Source: Pseudomonas sp. Bc-h
Lineage (GTDB): Bacteria; Pseudomonadota; Gammaproteobacteria; Pseudomonadales; Pseudomonadaceae
DNA: 64,000 nucleotides
Reading direction: 5' to 3'
Assembly: GCF_002080045.1 (NCBI RefSeq)
Contig: NZ_MUIN01000007.1
Coordinates: forward strand, 440,806 to 504,805
Below the pieces are notes generated by a model. That model did not search any database. It was not told where the DNA came from and saw nothing but the letters and a program-made list of their open reading frames with translations. Positions 34,388-43,384 of the stretch are shown piece by piece. How positions within the stretch are numbered: position 1 is the first letter of the stretch; every line of letters starts with the position of its first letter. Made by a program: the position numbers and the translations under genes.

Positions 34388-35299
34388 ATGCTGGACAGCC
34401 TCAGTGGAATCACCGCTTTCGTGCAGGTTGCCGAGACGCGGAGCTTTACCGAGGCGGGACGTCTGCTGGAGATTTCGTCCTCTGCGGTTGGCAAGAGTGT
34501 GTCGCGCATGGAGGAACGCCTGGGCGTGCGGCTGTTTCATCGCAGTACGCGCAGCGTCACGCTGACCGCCGAAGGTGAGCTCTTCCTGGAGCGCTGCAAA
34601 CGAATCATTCAGGAGGCAGAGCAGGCAGAAATCGAGCTGTCACAACTGGCCCAGACGCCCAGAGGCAAGTTGCGGATCAGCGTGCCGTTACAGAACACCC
34701 TGATTTTTCCGTTGCTGGCCGGGTTCATGCAGGCCTACCCGCAAATCGAACTGGACGTCGATTTGTCCGACCGGATGGTCGACGTGATCGAGGAAGGTTT
34801 TGACGCGGTCATTCGTACGGGTCAGCCGTCAGACTCTCGTTTGATGTCGCGTAAATTGGGGGAATACAAACTGGAGTTGGTGGCTTCACCGAGCTATCTC
34901 GAAAAACACGGCCGTCCGACCCACCCTGATCAACTGCGCGACCACGCCTGTCTCCTGCACAAGTTCCCCGCCAGCGGCTCTCTTGAACGCTGGCCGGTGC
35001 GCGCGAAGAACGCCGACAGCGACCCCGAGTTAGGCAAGGTCATCACCTGCACCACGACCGACGCCCTGACGCACCTGGCCCTGGAAGGTCTGGGCATTGC
35101 CTGTCTGGCGGATTTTTCGACCATCGATGCACTGCGGCACGGCAAACTCGAAAAAGTCTTGCCTGAATTCACCGACCACCGCGGCTCGTTGTGGATGCTC
35201 TGGCCATCCAGTCGCAATGCCACGCCGAAACTGCGGGTATTGATCGACTATTTCAAAGAGCACATTGCCAGCGTCCCGCAACCTCAAGTGCAGGTGTGA
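34388..35299 (+). CDS. LysR-family transcriptional regulator, CrgA-like
   Basis: The 303-residue LysR has its HTH at residues 1-60 ('SFTEAGRLLEISSSAVGKS') and the CrgA-like 'RLFHRSTRSVTLTAEGELFLERC' linker. The effector domain begins near 90. GGAGAAG precedes the ATG by 7 bases. It lies 171 bases before the Old Yellow Enzyme gene on the same strand and divergent from cytochrome b561; either could be a target. Confidence 0.92.
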   Translation: MLDSLSGITAFVQVAETRSFTEAGRLLEISSSAVGKSVSRMEERLGVRLFHRSTRSVTLTAEGELFLERCKRIIQEAEQAEIELSQLAQTPRGKLRISVPLQNTLIFPLLAGFMQAYPQIELDVDLSDRMVDVIEEGFDAVIRTGQPSDSRLMSRKLGEYKLELVASPSYLEKHGRPTHPDQLRDHACLLHKFPASGSLERWPVRAKNADSDPELGKVITCTTTDALTHLALEGLGIACLADFSTIDALRHGKLEKVLPEFTDHRGSLWMLWPSSRNATPKLRVLIDYFKEHIASVPQPQVQV

Positions 35300-35470
35300 C
35301 CCTTTGCTCAACTGATTGCAGCCCAATAGTCCGAAGTGTTGTGACCCTTGCCCCGTTTATCCCGCCTCGAAAATCGCATGTACTGGTCCCAAGCGCCCCA
35401 GACACCCAAGCCAGGCGGCTTGAATCGGGGCAAACGGCACTTTTACTTTGCACTTCGCAACGAGGCAATC

Positions 35471-36577
35471 ATGTCCAGACTTCACTCCCCGGTTAAGGTC
35501 GGCCCTTACACCTTCACTCATCGCGTTGTACTTGCACCGCTGACCCGCATGCGTGCCGAACACGGCGCACTGCCGGGGCCCCTGATGGCCGAGTATTACG
35601 CTCAGCGCACCTCCGAAGGCGGTTTTCTGATTGGCGAGGCCACCATCGCCGCGCCAAACGGCAACGGTTATCTGGGGGCACCTGGCCTGTTCGATGACAC
35701 CCAGATTGCAGGCTGGAAAGGCGTCACCGATGCCGTGCACGCCAAAGGCGGCAAGATTTTCCTGCAGCTCTACCATGCCGGTCGCCAGTCCAACGTTGAC
35801 GTGCAGCCTGAAGGCAGCATTCCGGTCGGTCCCTCGGAAGTCCTCCACGGTGGCGTTGCCTACACCGCCGACGGCTGGGTACCGAACACGCCGAACCGCG
35901 CGCTGACCGTCGATGAAATCGCCGAACTGGTCGAAACCTTCCGCACCGCCGCTGAACGTGGCATCAAGGCGGGATTCGACGGGGTGGAATTGCATGGCGC
36001 CAACGGTTATCTGGTCGACCAGTTCCTGCAGGACAACAGCAACAAACGCAACGACATCTACGGCGGCTCGTTCGAAAATCGTGCCCGCTTCCTGCTGGAG
36101 GTCACCCACGCGCTGATTTCGGTCTGGGGCAGCGACCGCGTTGCCGTACGCCTTGGGCCAAGCGGCACCTGGGGTGACATGGGCGACAGTGATCCAGAAG
36201 GCCTGTTCACCTACGTCGCCCAGCAATTGGCGCCACTGAACCTTGCCTATCTGCACCTGATCGAGCCGCGCATTCTGGGCAACATCGAAGACGAAAACGC
36301 AGACCCCGCGCCACTGGCAGCACAGCTGATGCGCAAGCATTACAAGGGTGTGATCATCGCAGCAGGTGGCTTCAACGGCGAAACCGCAGAAGCCATCGTT
36401 CAGGCCGGTGACGCAGATCTGGTTGCCTTTGGTCGGCACTTCATCGCCAATCCCGACCTGCCAAAACGTCTGCGTGAAAACCTGCCGCTGAACCCGTATG
36501 ACCGTCCGACTTTCTTCGGCGGTACCGAGGTTGGCTACACCGACTATGCGTTCTATGAGCAAACTGCTGTCGCATAA
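35471..36577 (+). CDS. Old Yellow Enzyme-family alkene reductase (NemA/XenB-like)
   Basis: The 368-residue FMN TIM-barrel enzyme has the active-site motif 'HGANGYLVDQFLQD' (His, Asn and Tyr of OYEs, near residue 180), followed by 'YGGSFENRARFLLE'. Related enzymes reduce activated C=C bonds in enones, N-ethylmaleimide, and nitro compounds with NADPH. The ATG at 35471 follows GAGGC; the open frame upstream to 35348 is not conserved. A strong terminator follows its stop. The LysR gene upstream on the same strand may regulate it. Confidence 0.94.
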   Translation: MSRLHSPVKVGPYTFTHRVVLAPLTRMRAEHGALPGPLMAEYYAQRTSEGGFLIGEATIAAPNGNGYLGAPGLFDDTQIAGWKGVTDAVHAKGGKIFLQLYHAGRQSNVDVQPEGSIPVGPSEVLHGGVAYTADGWVPNTPNRALTVDEIAELVETFRTAAERGIKAGFDGVELHGANGYLVDQFLQDNSNKRNDIYGGSFENRARFLLEVTHALISVWGSDRVAVRLGPSGTWGDMGDSDPEGLFTYVAQQLAPLNLAYLHLIEPRILGNIEDENADPAPLAAQLMRKHYKGVIIAAGGFNGETAEAIVQAGDADLVAFGRHFIANPDLPKRLRENLPLNPYDRPTFFGGTEVGYTDYAFYEQTAVA

Positions 36578-36595
36578 CGCGACAACGCAAGACAC

Positions 36596-36630
36596 AGCCG
36601 GCAGCGAGTGATCGCTGCCGGCTTTTTGTT
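36596..36630 (+). terminator. Rho-independent terminator of the alkene reductase gene
   Basis: A 12-bp perfect stem, AGCCGGCAGCGA / TCGCTGCCGGCT with a GTGA loop, is followed by TTTTGTT. It begins 19 bases after the reductase stop. Confidence 0.93.
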
Positions 36631-36707
36631 GCCCATCCATTTATCTGCTCAGACCTTGCAGGGCTCAGGCAGCGCGGACGACCGCTGCCTGAGTCAAGAC
36701 AGCGACG

Positions 36708-37814
36708 TCAGCTTGCGAGCAGCGCACGACGTCCGGTGTGCGAGGTCTCCAGGGCGGCGTCCAGCAGTTTGTGCATCCGCACCGCGTCTTCGAAAGAGGC
36801 CGCCGCATGCGTGCCCTCTGCGACGTCCTGGGCATAAGCGTGATACAGCTCGGCCAGTTCCAGCACGGCAGATGGCAGATTCGAAGCAGGCAGGCGCAAA
36901 TAGCACTCAGGGACAGGCAGCACCTGCATTGGCAGATTGTCGCCGTGGGCGCCTTCAATCACATAGTCATCGCCCACATCGCCGAACGCCGACCTATTGG
37001 TGATGCGCAGATCGCCTTCGTGGCCGGTGATCTCGATCTGTACGCCAGAACCATTACGTTTGCCGCCCTCGATGTGCACCGAGACCACGGCACCGTTTTC
37101 GAGTTGCCCCGCGAGGACCATCTGGTCTGGCGCGGTCGTGCTGAATTGCTCGTCGGTTTCCTTGATGGTGACGGTATCGAACTGATTGACCACCAGCCCG
37201 GCCAGGTTGACCGGCCAACCGGTCGCAGTGAACAGCATGTCGAGAAAATGACCGGCATAAATCGCGATCACACTGGAGAAATTCTCCACCGGAACGGTCC
37301 AGCGTAGAGCGTTCGGGCGCAGTGCCTGGAAATAATTCATGCTGACGTGGATGCGAACCGAGCGCACTTTGCCGACGTAACCCTGCTGCAACAGGTCCTG
37401 CAAATAACGATTGTGCGGCGCGTGACGCCGTTGCAGGCCAACGATGTTGCGAACGCCAGCGTGTTTTGTCAGGCAGCTCAACTCTTCGGAAATGGCCGTG
37501 CTGGTGGTCAACGGCCATTCGCAATAGACATTCTTCCTGGCCGCGATGGCTGCACGCACAGCCTCTTCGTGCTGCGGCGCGGTCGTGAGCACTACCACCA
37601 GATCGACGTCAGGGTGGTTTACCAACTCATCAAGGGATTCGGCCACATTGGGAATGCCGAACTGATCGGCCGCGGCTCTGGCGCTGTCCTGGCGCTGACT
37701 GTAAATGGCGCTGATTTCGTATTGGGACAGCAAAGAGAAGACCCGGACATGACCGTGCAAGGCCCAGTTGCCAATGCCGACCAGACCAACGCGGATAGAG
37801 GTTACGGTACTCAT
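36708..37814 (-). CDS. Gfo/Idh/MocA-family oxidoreductase, Gal80-like
   Basis: The 368-residue protein has an NAD(P)-binding N-terminal domain ('VGLVGIGNWALHGHV') and a Gfo/Idh/MocA C-terminal domain (~135-350). The conserved EKP motif, whose Lys helps catalysis, reads 'CEWPLTTS' here (E-W-P). That substitution is known from the Gal80-like branch, which includes non-enzymatic sugar/NAD sensors. So it may be an altered dehydrogenase or a regulatory protein. GGAG lies 8 bases before the ATG. It stands alone between the terminator and cobF. Confidence 0.87.
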   Translation of the reverse strand: MSTVTSIRVGLVGIGNWALHGHVRVFSLLSQYEISAIYSQRQDSARAAADQFGIPNVAESLDELVNHPDVDLVVVLTTAPQHEEAVRAAIAARKNVYCEWPLTTSTAISEELSCLTKHAGVRNIVGLQRRHAPHNRYLQDLLQQGYVGKVRSVRIHVSMNYFQALRPNALRWTVPVENFSSVIAIYAGHFLDMLFTATGWPVNLAGLVVNQFDTVTIKETDEQFSTTAPDQMVLAGQLENGAVVSVHIEGGKRNGSGVQIEITGHEGDLRITNRSAFGDVGDDYVIEGAHGDNLPMQVLPVPECYLRLPASNLPSAVLELAELYHAYAQDVAEGTHAAASFEDAVRMHKLLDAALETSHTGRRALLAS

Positions 37815-37940
37815 GAAAGACTCCGAAAAAAGACAGGGGATGTCCTTCAGAGTCTAGGGAGGGCGGCCTTGGGGAAAAACGGTCCGGGTATCCGAACTTT
37901 GCGGACAGAATGGCTTGAATCCGAAACCCGCTCAATGCCC

Positions 37941-38714
37941 TTACTCGGATTTTTCCTCAACCCCACGCTTCAAAAGGTAAGTGTCCATGATCCAGCCGTT
38001 TGCCTCGCGGGCAGCCTTGCGAACCCGCTCGATTTCTTCGGCGACCTCCCCCAGTTTTCCAGAAATCAGAATCTCATCCGGCGTGCCCAGGTAGGCGCCC
38101 CAGTAGATATCCAGGTCCTGATCGGCCAGTGTCTTGTAGGTGTTCTCGGCATCCAGCATCACTACCACGCTGTCGACGTTGTCCGGAAAGCCTTGCGCCA
38201 GGCGCCGGCCGGTGGTGATTTCCACCGAACGACCGATGTGATTGAGCGGCACCTTGTGCTGCGCGGTCAGGGCCTGGACGCTGGTGATGCCGGGGATGAC
38301 GTCGTACTGCAGATCGTGGCGGCCCGTTTCGATGATCGCGTCAAGAATGCGGATGGTGCTGTCGTAGAGCGACGGATCGCCCCACACCAGAAAGGCGCCG
38401 CATTCGCCGTCCTCGAGTTCTTCGGCGATCAGACGCTCGAAGGTGTGCTGCTTTTCGGAGTTGAGGTTGTCCACCGCCTGCAGATAACCGACACCCTCTC
38501 GCTGCCGCTCGGGGTTGAGCGCTTCGACCACCCGATAATCACGGTCAACGATGTAGCGCTCGCAGATCTCCTTGCGCAGGTGGTTGAGCTTTTCCTTGCT
38601 CAGGCCCTTGTCCATCAAGAAAAAAACATCCGCCTGATTGAGCGCGTTCACCGCCTGAATCGTGATGTATTCGGGGTTTCCGGCGCCGATGCCGATGATC
38701 AGGATTTTTTTCAT
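37941..38714 (-). CDS. cobF: Precorrin-6A synthase (deacetylating)
   Basis: The 257-residue SAM-dependent methyltransferase of aerobic cobalamin synthesis methylates precorrin-5 at C-1 and releases acetate. The N-terminus 'ILIIGIGAGNPEYITIQAV' and the 'AFLVWGDPSLYDSTIRIL' and 'DVIPGITSVQAL' motifs are typical of CobF/tetrapyrrole methylases. The other cob genes are not in the window, and the isolated location is common in Pseudomonas. GGACTC weakly resembles a binding site. I found no B12-box-like riboswitch in the 216 bases upstream. Confidence 0.93.
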   Translation of the reverse strand: MKKILIIGIGAGNPEYITIQAVNALNQADVFFLMDKGLSKEKLNHLRKEICERYIVDRDYRVVEALNPERQREGVGYLQAVDNLNSEKQHTFERLIAEELEDGECGAFLVWGDPSLYDSTIRILDAIIETGRHDLQYDVIPGITSVQALTAQHKVPLNHIGRSVEITTGRRLAQGFPDNVDSVVVMLDAENTYKTLADQDLDIYWGAYLGTPDEILISGKLGEVAEEIERVRKAAREANGWIMDTYLLKRGVEEKSE

Positions 38715-38930
38715 GAGAGAGAGTCCGGGTATTCGCCATGCGTGAAGCGCTGATAGAGGGGCGTGAATATATCGCGATCCCGGCTGAATCGCCCGCGGTT
38801 CTGCCCAATGCCGTGGATTTGAGCCTTACTCCCGGGCGTGTCCGGTCACTGCCAAGGCTAACCTCCCTTCTCGTCACTGGACCACTCACCGCCCAGCTGA
38901 CAGGATGCGCTCTCATCTCGGAGACTTCGC

Positions 38931-39386
38931 GTGAGCACGCCCATTACCATCCGCCCCGCAAAACCGGAAGACGCCAGCGCCATCGCCGCGTTGGTCGCAG
39001 AAGCCTACACACCCTATATCCGGAGGATCGGTCGCAAACCGGGGCCGATGCTGGAGGACTACGCGCAGGTAGTGGCCGATTCCGTCGTATACGTGTGCCT
39101 CGAGGAAGAGGACATCGTCGGGGTTCTGGTGATGCTTCGGGAAGGCGACGAGATGCTGTTGCTCAACGTCGCGGTGTTGCCCCGCTGCAAAGGTCGGGGA
39201 ATGGGCAAACGGCTGATGACGTTCTGTGAGGATTACGCGCGGGGCATTGGCTGCGTTGCCATTCGCCTGTATACCCATGAGCTGATGAGCGAGAACCAGG
39301 ACATCTACAAGAGGCTGGGTTACGTGGAGACCCACCGCGCTACAGAGCACGGCTTTGCACGGGTTTTCATGCACAAGGCCCTTTAG
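38931..39386 (+). CDS. GNAT-family N-acetyltransferase
   Basis: The 151-residue GNAT has a CoA loop 'NVAVLPRCKGRGMGKRLM' (KGRGMG) near residue 88 and a C-terminal 'NQDIYKRLGYVET' motif. It begins with GTG at 38931, supported by GGAGA six bases upstream. It is divergent from cobF with a 216-bp gap. The acceptor is unknown. Confidence 0.85.
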   Translation: MSTPITIRPAKPEDASAIAALVAEAYTPYIRRIGRKPGPMLEDYAQVVADSVVYVCLEEEDIVGVLVMLREGDEMLLLNVAVLPRCKGRGMGKRLMTFCEDYARGIGCVAIRLYTHELMSENQDIYKRLGYVETHRATEHGFARVFMHKAL

Positions 39387-39495
39387 ATTTTGTTGACCCT
39401 TTACTCAACTTTTACGGAGTCTGGACGTTCGTTTACACGAAACGGGTGTTTCATACATCCATGGCGAACCCAAACATATCGCCAGAGGAGACACC

Positions 39496-39864
39496 ATGTT
39501 TTCGAAGATGACCCAAGCCTTGATTCTGTCCGGTTGCCTGCTCGCTGCGGGCGTCGCCACCGCAAGTGACCGCAATGTGGTCGTGCCAGTCATCGCCGGG
39601 GCCGCCGTCGGTGCGGTGTTGGCCACTGTAATCGCCGATTCGGGCCATGATCGTTACCGCCCTCAATATCGAGAATACCGCCCACAGCCGCGTTATCAGC
39701 CGGTGTATCAGCCTGTGGCCTATGTGCCGGTGGCACCACGGGTCGAGTATCGCCGCTTCGCCCCGCCACCGCCTCACGGTTATTACAACGGCGGCCATGA
39801 CCGCGGTTACGATCACCGCTACGACCATCGTTACGACCACCGCGATGACCGCGGTCGCTGGTAA
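39496..39864 (+). CDS. Exported Tyr/Arg/His-rich low-complexity protein
   Basis: The 122-residue protein has a Sec signal peptide (cleavage likely after 'AAGVATA'), a glycine-zipper-like helix ('VIAGAAVGAVLATVIA'), a Pro/Tyr/Arg-rich middle, and a C-terminus of repeated YDHR units (four within 18 residues). The pattern suggests an outer-membrane-associated or cell-surface protein, with His/Asp residues that could bind metal. AGAGGAGA precedes the ATG, and a strong terminator follows. No function is assigned. Confidence 0.82.
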   Translation: MFSKMTQALILSGCLLAAGVATASDRNVVVPVIAGAAVGAVLATVIADSGHDRYRPQYREYRPQPRYQPVYQPVAYVPVAPRVEYRRFAPPPPHGYYNGGHDRGYDHRYDHRYDHRDDRGRW

Positions 39865-39881
39865 GCCCTCGCCCTCACCCG

Positions 39882-39914
39882 TACCGCCGTCAGCACTGAC
39901 GGCGGTATTGTTTT
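39882..39914 (+). terminator. Rho-independent terminator
   Basis: TACCGCCGTC (39882-39891) and GACGGCGGTA (39898-39907) form a 10-bp stem with a 6-base loop, followed by TTGTTTT. It ends the transcript of the exported Tyr-rich protein. Confidence 0.9.
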
Positions 39915-39986
39915 CAGGCCCGCCCGGCAATGTGCTGACAGCGGTCTAACCTGAACAGGCACGAAACTGCCTTTCGGGTAATTCAA

Positions 39987-40331
39987 ATGCAGAGACTGTG
40001 GAAACGCTATCTGGAATGGCTCGACAAGGACCTCAGCACCAAGGTCTTCGACAACTTCAAGAACATGGTGCTGTGCGCCCTGCTGCTGGCAGCGGGCACC
40101 GACGCGCTGCGCAGCGGCACTCATATGTTCATGAGCCCGCTCGCTTCCGGTAGCACCGGATGGGGTTTGATCACGATTTCCGTGGTGCTGATGCTGCTGA
40201 ACATGAGCGACGGCATCCGTCGGCTGTCACGCCTGCGCTATCACACCATTTTGCAGATCCTGATTGTCGTCATCTACGTACTCGTTTCGGAGCGAGTGGT
40301 CGAGATGGTCTGGAACTACCGGGCGGACTGA
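39987..40331 (+). CDS. Small inner-membrane protein, possibly PsiE-like
   Basis: The 114-residue protein has about three membrane helices ('MVLCALLLAAGTDAL', 'GLITISVVLMLLNMSDGI' and 'ILQILIVVIYVLVSERVVEMV'). The layout and the 'YVLVSERVVEM' end loosely resemble the phosphate-starvation-induced PsiE group, but I am not sure. No strong ribosome binding site is visible. Its 3' end overlaps the converging acetyltransferase by 16 bases. Confidence 0.7.
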   Translation: MQRLWKRYLEWLDKDLSTKVFDNFKNMVLCALLLAAGTDALRSGTHMFMSPLASGSTGWGLITISVVLMLLNMSDGIRRLSRLRYHTILQILIVVIYVLVSERVVEMVWNYRAD

Positions 40332-40837
40332 GCAGCCGCAATCGAAAGAACGAATCGGCGCTCCGCTCCTGCCTGCTCATCTGCGGCGAACTCTTCGGGA
40401 CTGAACCCGCATCGCTCCAGGACTTTTCGCGAGCCGACATTTTCCGGGTAAACGTAAGCGACCAGTTGCGTCAGCTGCCAACGGATCCGTGCCTGCTGGA
40501 TCAGATGATTCAGCGCCAACGTGGCCAGGCCCTGGCCGCACGCCGATTGCGCCACCCGATAGCCGACCTCCGCCGAACCCTTCGCGGCATCAATGTCTTT
40601 CAGATTGGCCCGCCCGACGATTGTCTTGCTGGCGTCCTCGATCACGAACGGATGCCAGACGCCCTTGGCGAAGTCGGACAGATAGCTGTCGATGTGCTCG
40701 CCCACACCTTCCGGCGAATAGAAACCAGGGTCTCGCCCATCGATATGGGATTCGAACCACTCCCGATTGACGACTTCGAATGCCAGCAACGCCTCGGTAT
40801 CGGTACTTTTGAGTTCACGCACGTTGAACGGCGTCAT
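40316..40837 (-). CDS. RimJ/RimL-type GNAT acetyltransferase
   Basis: The 173-residue GNAT has the RimJ/RimL-like opening 'MTPFNVRELKSTDTEALLAF', a CoA-binding region 'VAQSACGQGLATLALNHLI' (GQGLA), and the closing 'NVGSRKVLERCGFSPE'. This subgroup acetylates protein N-termini (ribosomal proteins) or small molecules. AGGGGA precedes the ATG by 9 bases. It is convergent with, and overlaps, the small membrane protein gene. Confidence 0.88.
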   Translation of the reverse strand: MTPFNVRELKSTDTEALLAFEVVNREWFESHIDGRDPGFYSPEGVGEHIDSYLSDFAKGVWHPFVIEDASKTIVGRANLKDIDAAKGSAEVGYRVAQSACGQGLATLALNHLIQQARIRWQLTQLVAYVYPENVGSRKVLERCGFSPEEFAADEQAGAERRFVLSIAAAQSAR

Positions 40838-40889
40838 CGATCACATCCCCTGTGGTTAAAGCCGAAAGCAGACGGCATCTTCTCAAATA

Positions 40890-41321
40890 TCATGAGGCCT
40901 CAATCGGCTGAGCCGACAATGGCAAACCGAAGATTTTGTCGAAAAGCAGGTTGAACGTGAAGGTGTAGACCAAGAAGAACACCACCAACCCGACGTTCAA
41001 GGCCAGTGCGTCCAGCAGAGCGATCTGCAGGGACCAGGCGAACAACGGCACCAGCATGCCGAGCAATCCGGCTTCGAAACCGATGGCATGCAATGCCCGG
41101 CGAAATAGCGTGCGGGTACGGTCTGCGCGGCGGGCTTCCCAGTACTCGAACAGGCTGTTCCAGCAAAGATTCCAGAGCATTGCGACGGTCGAACTGGCAA
41201 TCGCCAAACCGCCGGAATGCACGGTGTCGTGGCCCAGTGCGGTGAGAATGAGGGTATTGAATGCAACCGCGATCAACTCGAAAGAGGTGACGAAAACCAG
41301 TTTGCGTTTGACGCCTTGCAT
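40890..41321 (-). CDS. PACE-family efflux transporter
   Basis: The 143-residue protein has four predicted helices in two 'bacterial transmembrane pair' repeats, as in AceI, the chlorhexidine exporter of the proteobacterial antimicrobial compound efflux family. The key membrane Glu is in 'VFVTSFELIAVAFN' (helix 1), and the 'AMLWNLCWNSLFEYWE' motif ends helix 2. PACE proteins export biocides or short-chain diamines using the proton gradient. The ATG at 41321 follows GAGG; the open frame upstream to 41525 is not conserved. Confidence 0.88.
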   Translation of the reverse strand: MQGVKRKLVFVTSFELIAVAFNTLILTALGHDTVHSGGLAIASSTVAMLWNLCWNSLFEYWEARRADRTRTLFRRALHAIGFEAGLLGMLVPLFAWSLQIALLDALALNVGLVVFFLVYTFTFNLLFDKIFGLPLSAQPIEAS

Positions 41322-41589
41322 GTCCAATGCCTCGTGAAGCCATTTGTAATGGCCGGCTACTATGGCCAAAAACTGACCCTTCGGCCAGTTTTGTGTCAGT
41401 CCGTCACTGAATCTATCGCGTTCATGCGCAATAAGCAGACCTTCAACGCCAGCGACGCTCGACCGTTCATCGCACATTCCCGATTTTTCCCAACTTTTCC
41501 CGCCCCACGATGAGTCACAAAGCAAGACCGGCTGGCAAAAGCGCCAGCCCCTGCACCTCTGCTCCGTAAATACGAAGAGGCTTTATCAC

Positions 41590-41904
41590 ATGAATAAGAA
41601 ACTGAGTTATGCGCTGACCATTGCCGGACTTGCCTGCGCCCTGTCACAACCCCTGATGGCCGCGACCAGCACCGAAAGCAGCACCTCGAACGGCAGTAGC
41701 ATGAGCGGGCCGTCATCGTCGTCCTCAGGCACTTCGACCAAGTCTGACGAATCCTCCAGGCCCAGCGGCACCAACGGCGCCAACACCAAAGGCACCGCCC
41801 TCCCGGGTTCCGGCGGCGAGGCCGGCAGCGGCGGCAATTCGAGCCCGGGCAACAAGTCGCCGTCGGGCGCGGGCTCAAGCTCTACCAGTGGCAGCGGTTC
41901 ATAA
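41590..41904 (+). CDS. Exported Ser/Gly-rich disordered protein
   Basis: The 104-residue protein has a clear signal peptide (MNKK, hydrophobic core, cleavage after 'QPLMAA') and a mature part almost wholly of Ser, Gly, Thr, Asn and Pro, hence disordered. GAGG lies about 11 bases before the ATG. There is no Cys for lipidation. Such short exported proteins are common in Pseudomonas and have no known role. The gene stands alone between PACE and MFS genes. Confidence 0.75.
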   Translation: MNKKLSYALTIAGLACALSQPLMAATSTESSTSNGSSMSGPSSSSSGTSTKSDESSRPSGTNGANTKGTALPGSGGEAGSGGNSSPGNKSPSGAGSSSTSGSGS

Positions 41905-41968
41905 GTCCGCCGCCCATCCAGCCAGATTCGGAGGTTACAAGCCGAGTCTGGCCGGACACCTCCGGGGC

Positions 41969-43300
41969 TCAAGCTTTCGCCGCAGCCTTGTGCGCCGGAA
42001 TGGCAACCAGAATGACCACCGCACCTATTAGAGTGATGACACCCAGAATCGTCAGGCCCAGGTAGATACTGCCGGTGCTGGACTTCAACCAACCGACCAG
42101 CGTCGGACTGACGAACGCGCCGATGCCGCCCAGGCTGGTGATGAACGCAATCCCGCCTGCTTTGGTGTGGGCGGTCAGGAAGGTCTGCGGGATGGTCCAG
42201 AACACCACGAATCCGCCATAGGACGCCGCTGCGGCAATCGACAGTAAAGTGATGGCGAGCGGGATGCTGTGCGCGACGGTCGTCAGCAAGGCGAAACACA
42301 CCGCGATGACCGCGCCGCAGGCAACCAGGTGCCAGCGCCGTTCCATGCGCATATCCGAGCTGTAGCCAACGAGGTAGGTGCCGACCGCCCCCGACAGGAA
42401 CACCACGCTGGAAAGCAGCCCCACGTCCACCAGGTCTTTCACGCCAAAGTCGCGAATGATCGTCGGGGCCCAGAAGCCGATGGCGTTGAACGACACCAGC
42501 ACACAGAAATAACCGACGACGCCGACGTACAGCCTGGGATTGCGCAACGCCTCGACCAACCCGTGTCCTCGGCCCTTCATCTGGCCCTTTTCTTCCAGCG
42601 CAAGATCACTCGATACGATGGCCTTCTCACGCTCGCTGAGCCACTTGGCGTCCGCCGGCTGATCGCAGAGAAAGTAGAACGCGATGATCCCGAGGATGAT
42701 CGCCGGCACACCTTCCAGAACGAACAGCCACTGCCAGCCGTGCAGGCCATGCAGGTCCGCCATATGGACCATGATCCAGGTTGACACCGGCCCGCCGATG
42801 ATCCCGGCCGTGGCCGCGCCCATCATGAAGAACCCGGTGACCCGGCCCCGGCGCGCAGCGGGAAACCAGTAGGTGAGGTACAGGATGACGCCGGGGAAAA
42901 ACCCCGCCTCGGCCGCCCCCAGCAAGAAGCGCATGACATAGAACTGCGTTGGCGTGTTGACGAACATCATGGCGCTGGAGATCAGCCCCCACAGGATCAT
43001 GATCCGCAGCAGCGTTCGACGGGCGCCGATGCGCTGCATCCAGACGTTGCTCGGTACTTCGAACAGCACGTACCCGACAAAGAACAATCCCGCCCCCAGC
43101 CCATAAGCCGCTTCGGAAAAACCCAGGTCGTTCATGAACTGCAGTTTGGCGAAACTGATGTTGGCCCGGTCGAGATAGGAAACGATGTAGCAGACAATCA
43201 GAAACGGCATCAGGCGCAGTGTCAGCTTGCGATAAGTGCGCTCGATTTCGTCAGAGGTATAACGTTCCAGAAACGCTGAAGCTTGTTGAGAAATATCCAT
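41969..43300 (-). CDS. MFS transporter, anion:cation symporter type
   Basis: The 443-residue protein has 12 predicted helices and belongs to the ACS (phthalate permease-like) MFS family, marked by 'ISFAKLQFMNDLGFSEAAYGLGAGLFF'-like sequence in helices 1-2 and 'GVILYLTYWFPAARRGR' after helix 4. These import organic acid anions such as tartrate, galactarate or phthalate. GAGG precedes ATG 43300. It is 84 bases downstream of the acyl-CoA synthetase on the same strand, so it is probably the uptake component of that operon. Confidence 0.93.
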   Translation of the reverse strand: MDISQQASAFLERYTSDEIERTYRKLTLRLMPFLIVCYIVSYLDRANISFAKLQFMNDLGFSEAAYGLGAGLFFVGYVLFEVPSNVWMQRIGARRTLLRIMILWGLISSAMMFVNTPTQFYVMRFLLGAAEAGFFPGVILYLTYWFPAARRGRVTGFFMMGAATAGIIGGPVSTWIMVHMADLHGLHGWQWLFVLEGVPAIILGIIAFYFLCDQPADAKWLSEREKAIVSSDLALEEKGQMKGRGHGLVEALRNPRLYVGVVGYFCVLVSFNAIGFWAPTIIRDFGVKDLVDVGLLSSVVFLSGAVGTYLVGYSSDMRMERRWHLVACGAVIAVCFALLTTVAHSIPLAITLLSIAAAASYGGFVVFWTIPQTFLTAHTKAGGIAFITSLGGIGAFVSPTLVGWLKSSTGSIYLGLTILGVITLIGAVVILVAIPAHKAAAKA

Positions 43301-43384
43301 GTGAGCCTCGAAGACTGGAGGGTGGAGTCGATGCAAAGGGGCGGTCGCACTGTCGACCGCCAACGTCGGCTGGGGCGTCAGACG

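Noticed and set aside
38715..38930. Possible cobalamin riboswitch before cobF
   Set aside because: I found no convincing B12 box or the expected set of stems in these 216 bases on the cobF strand.
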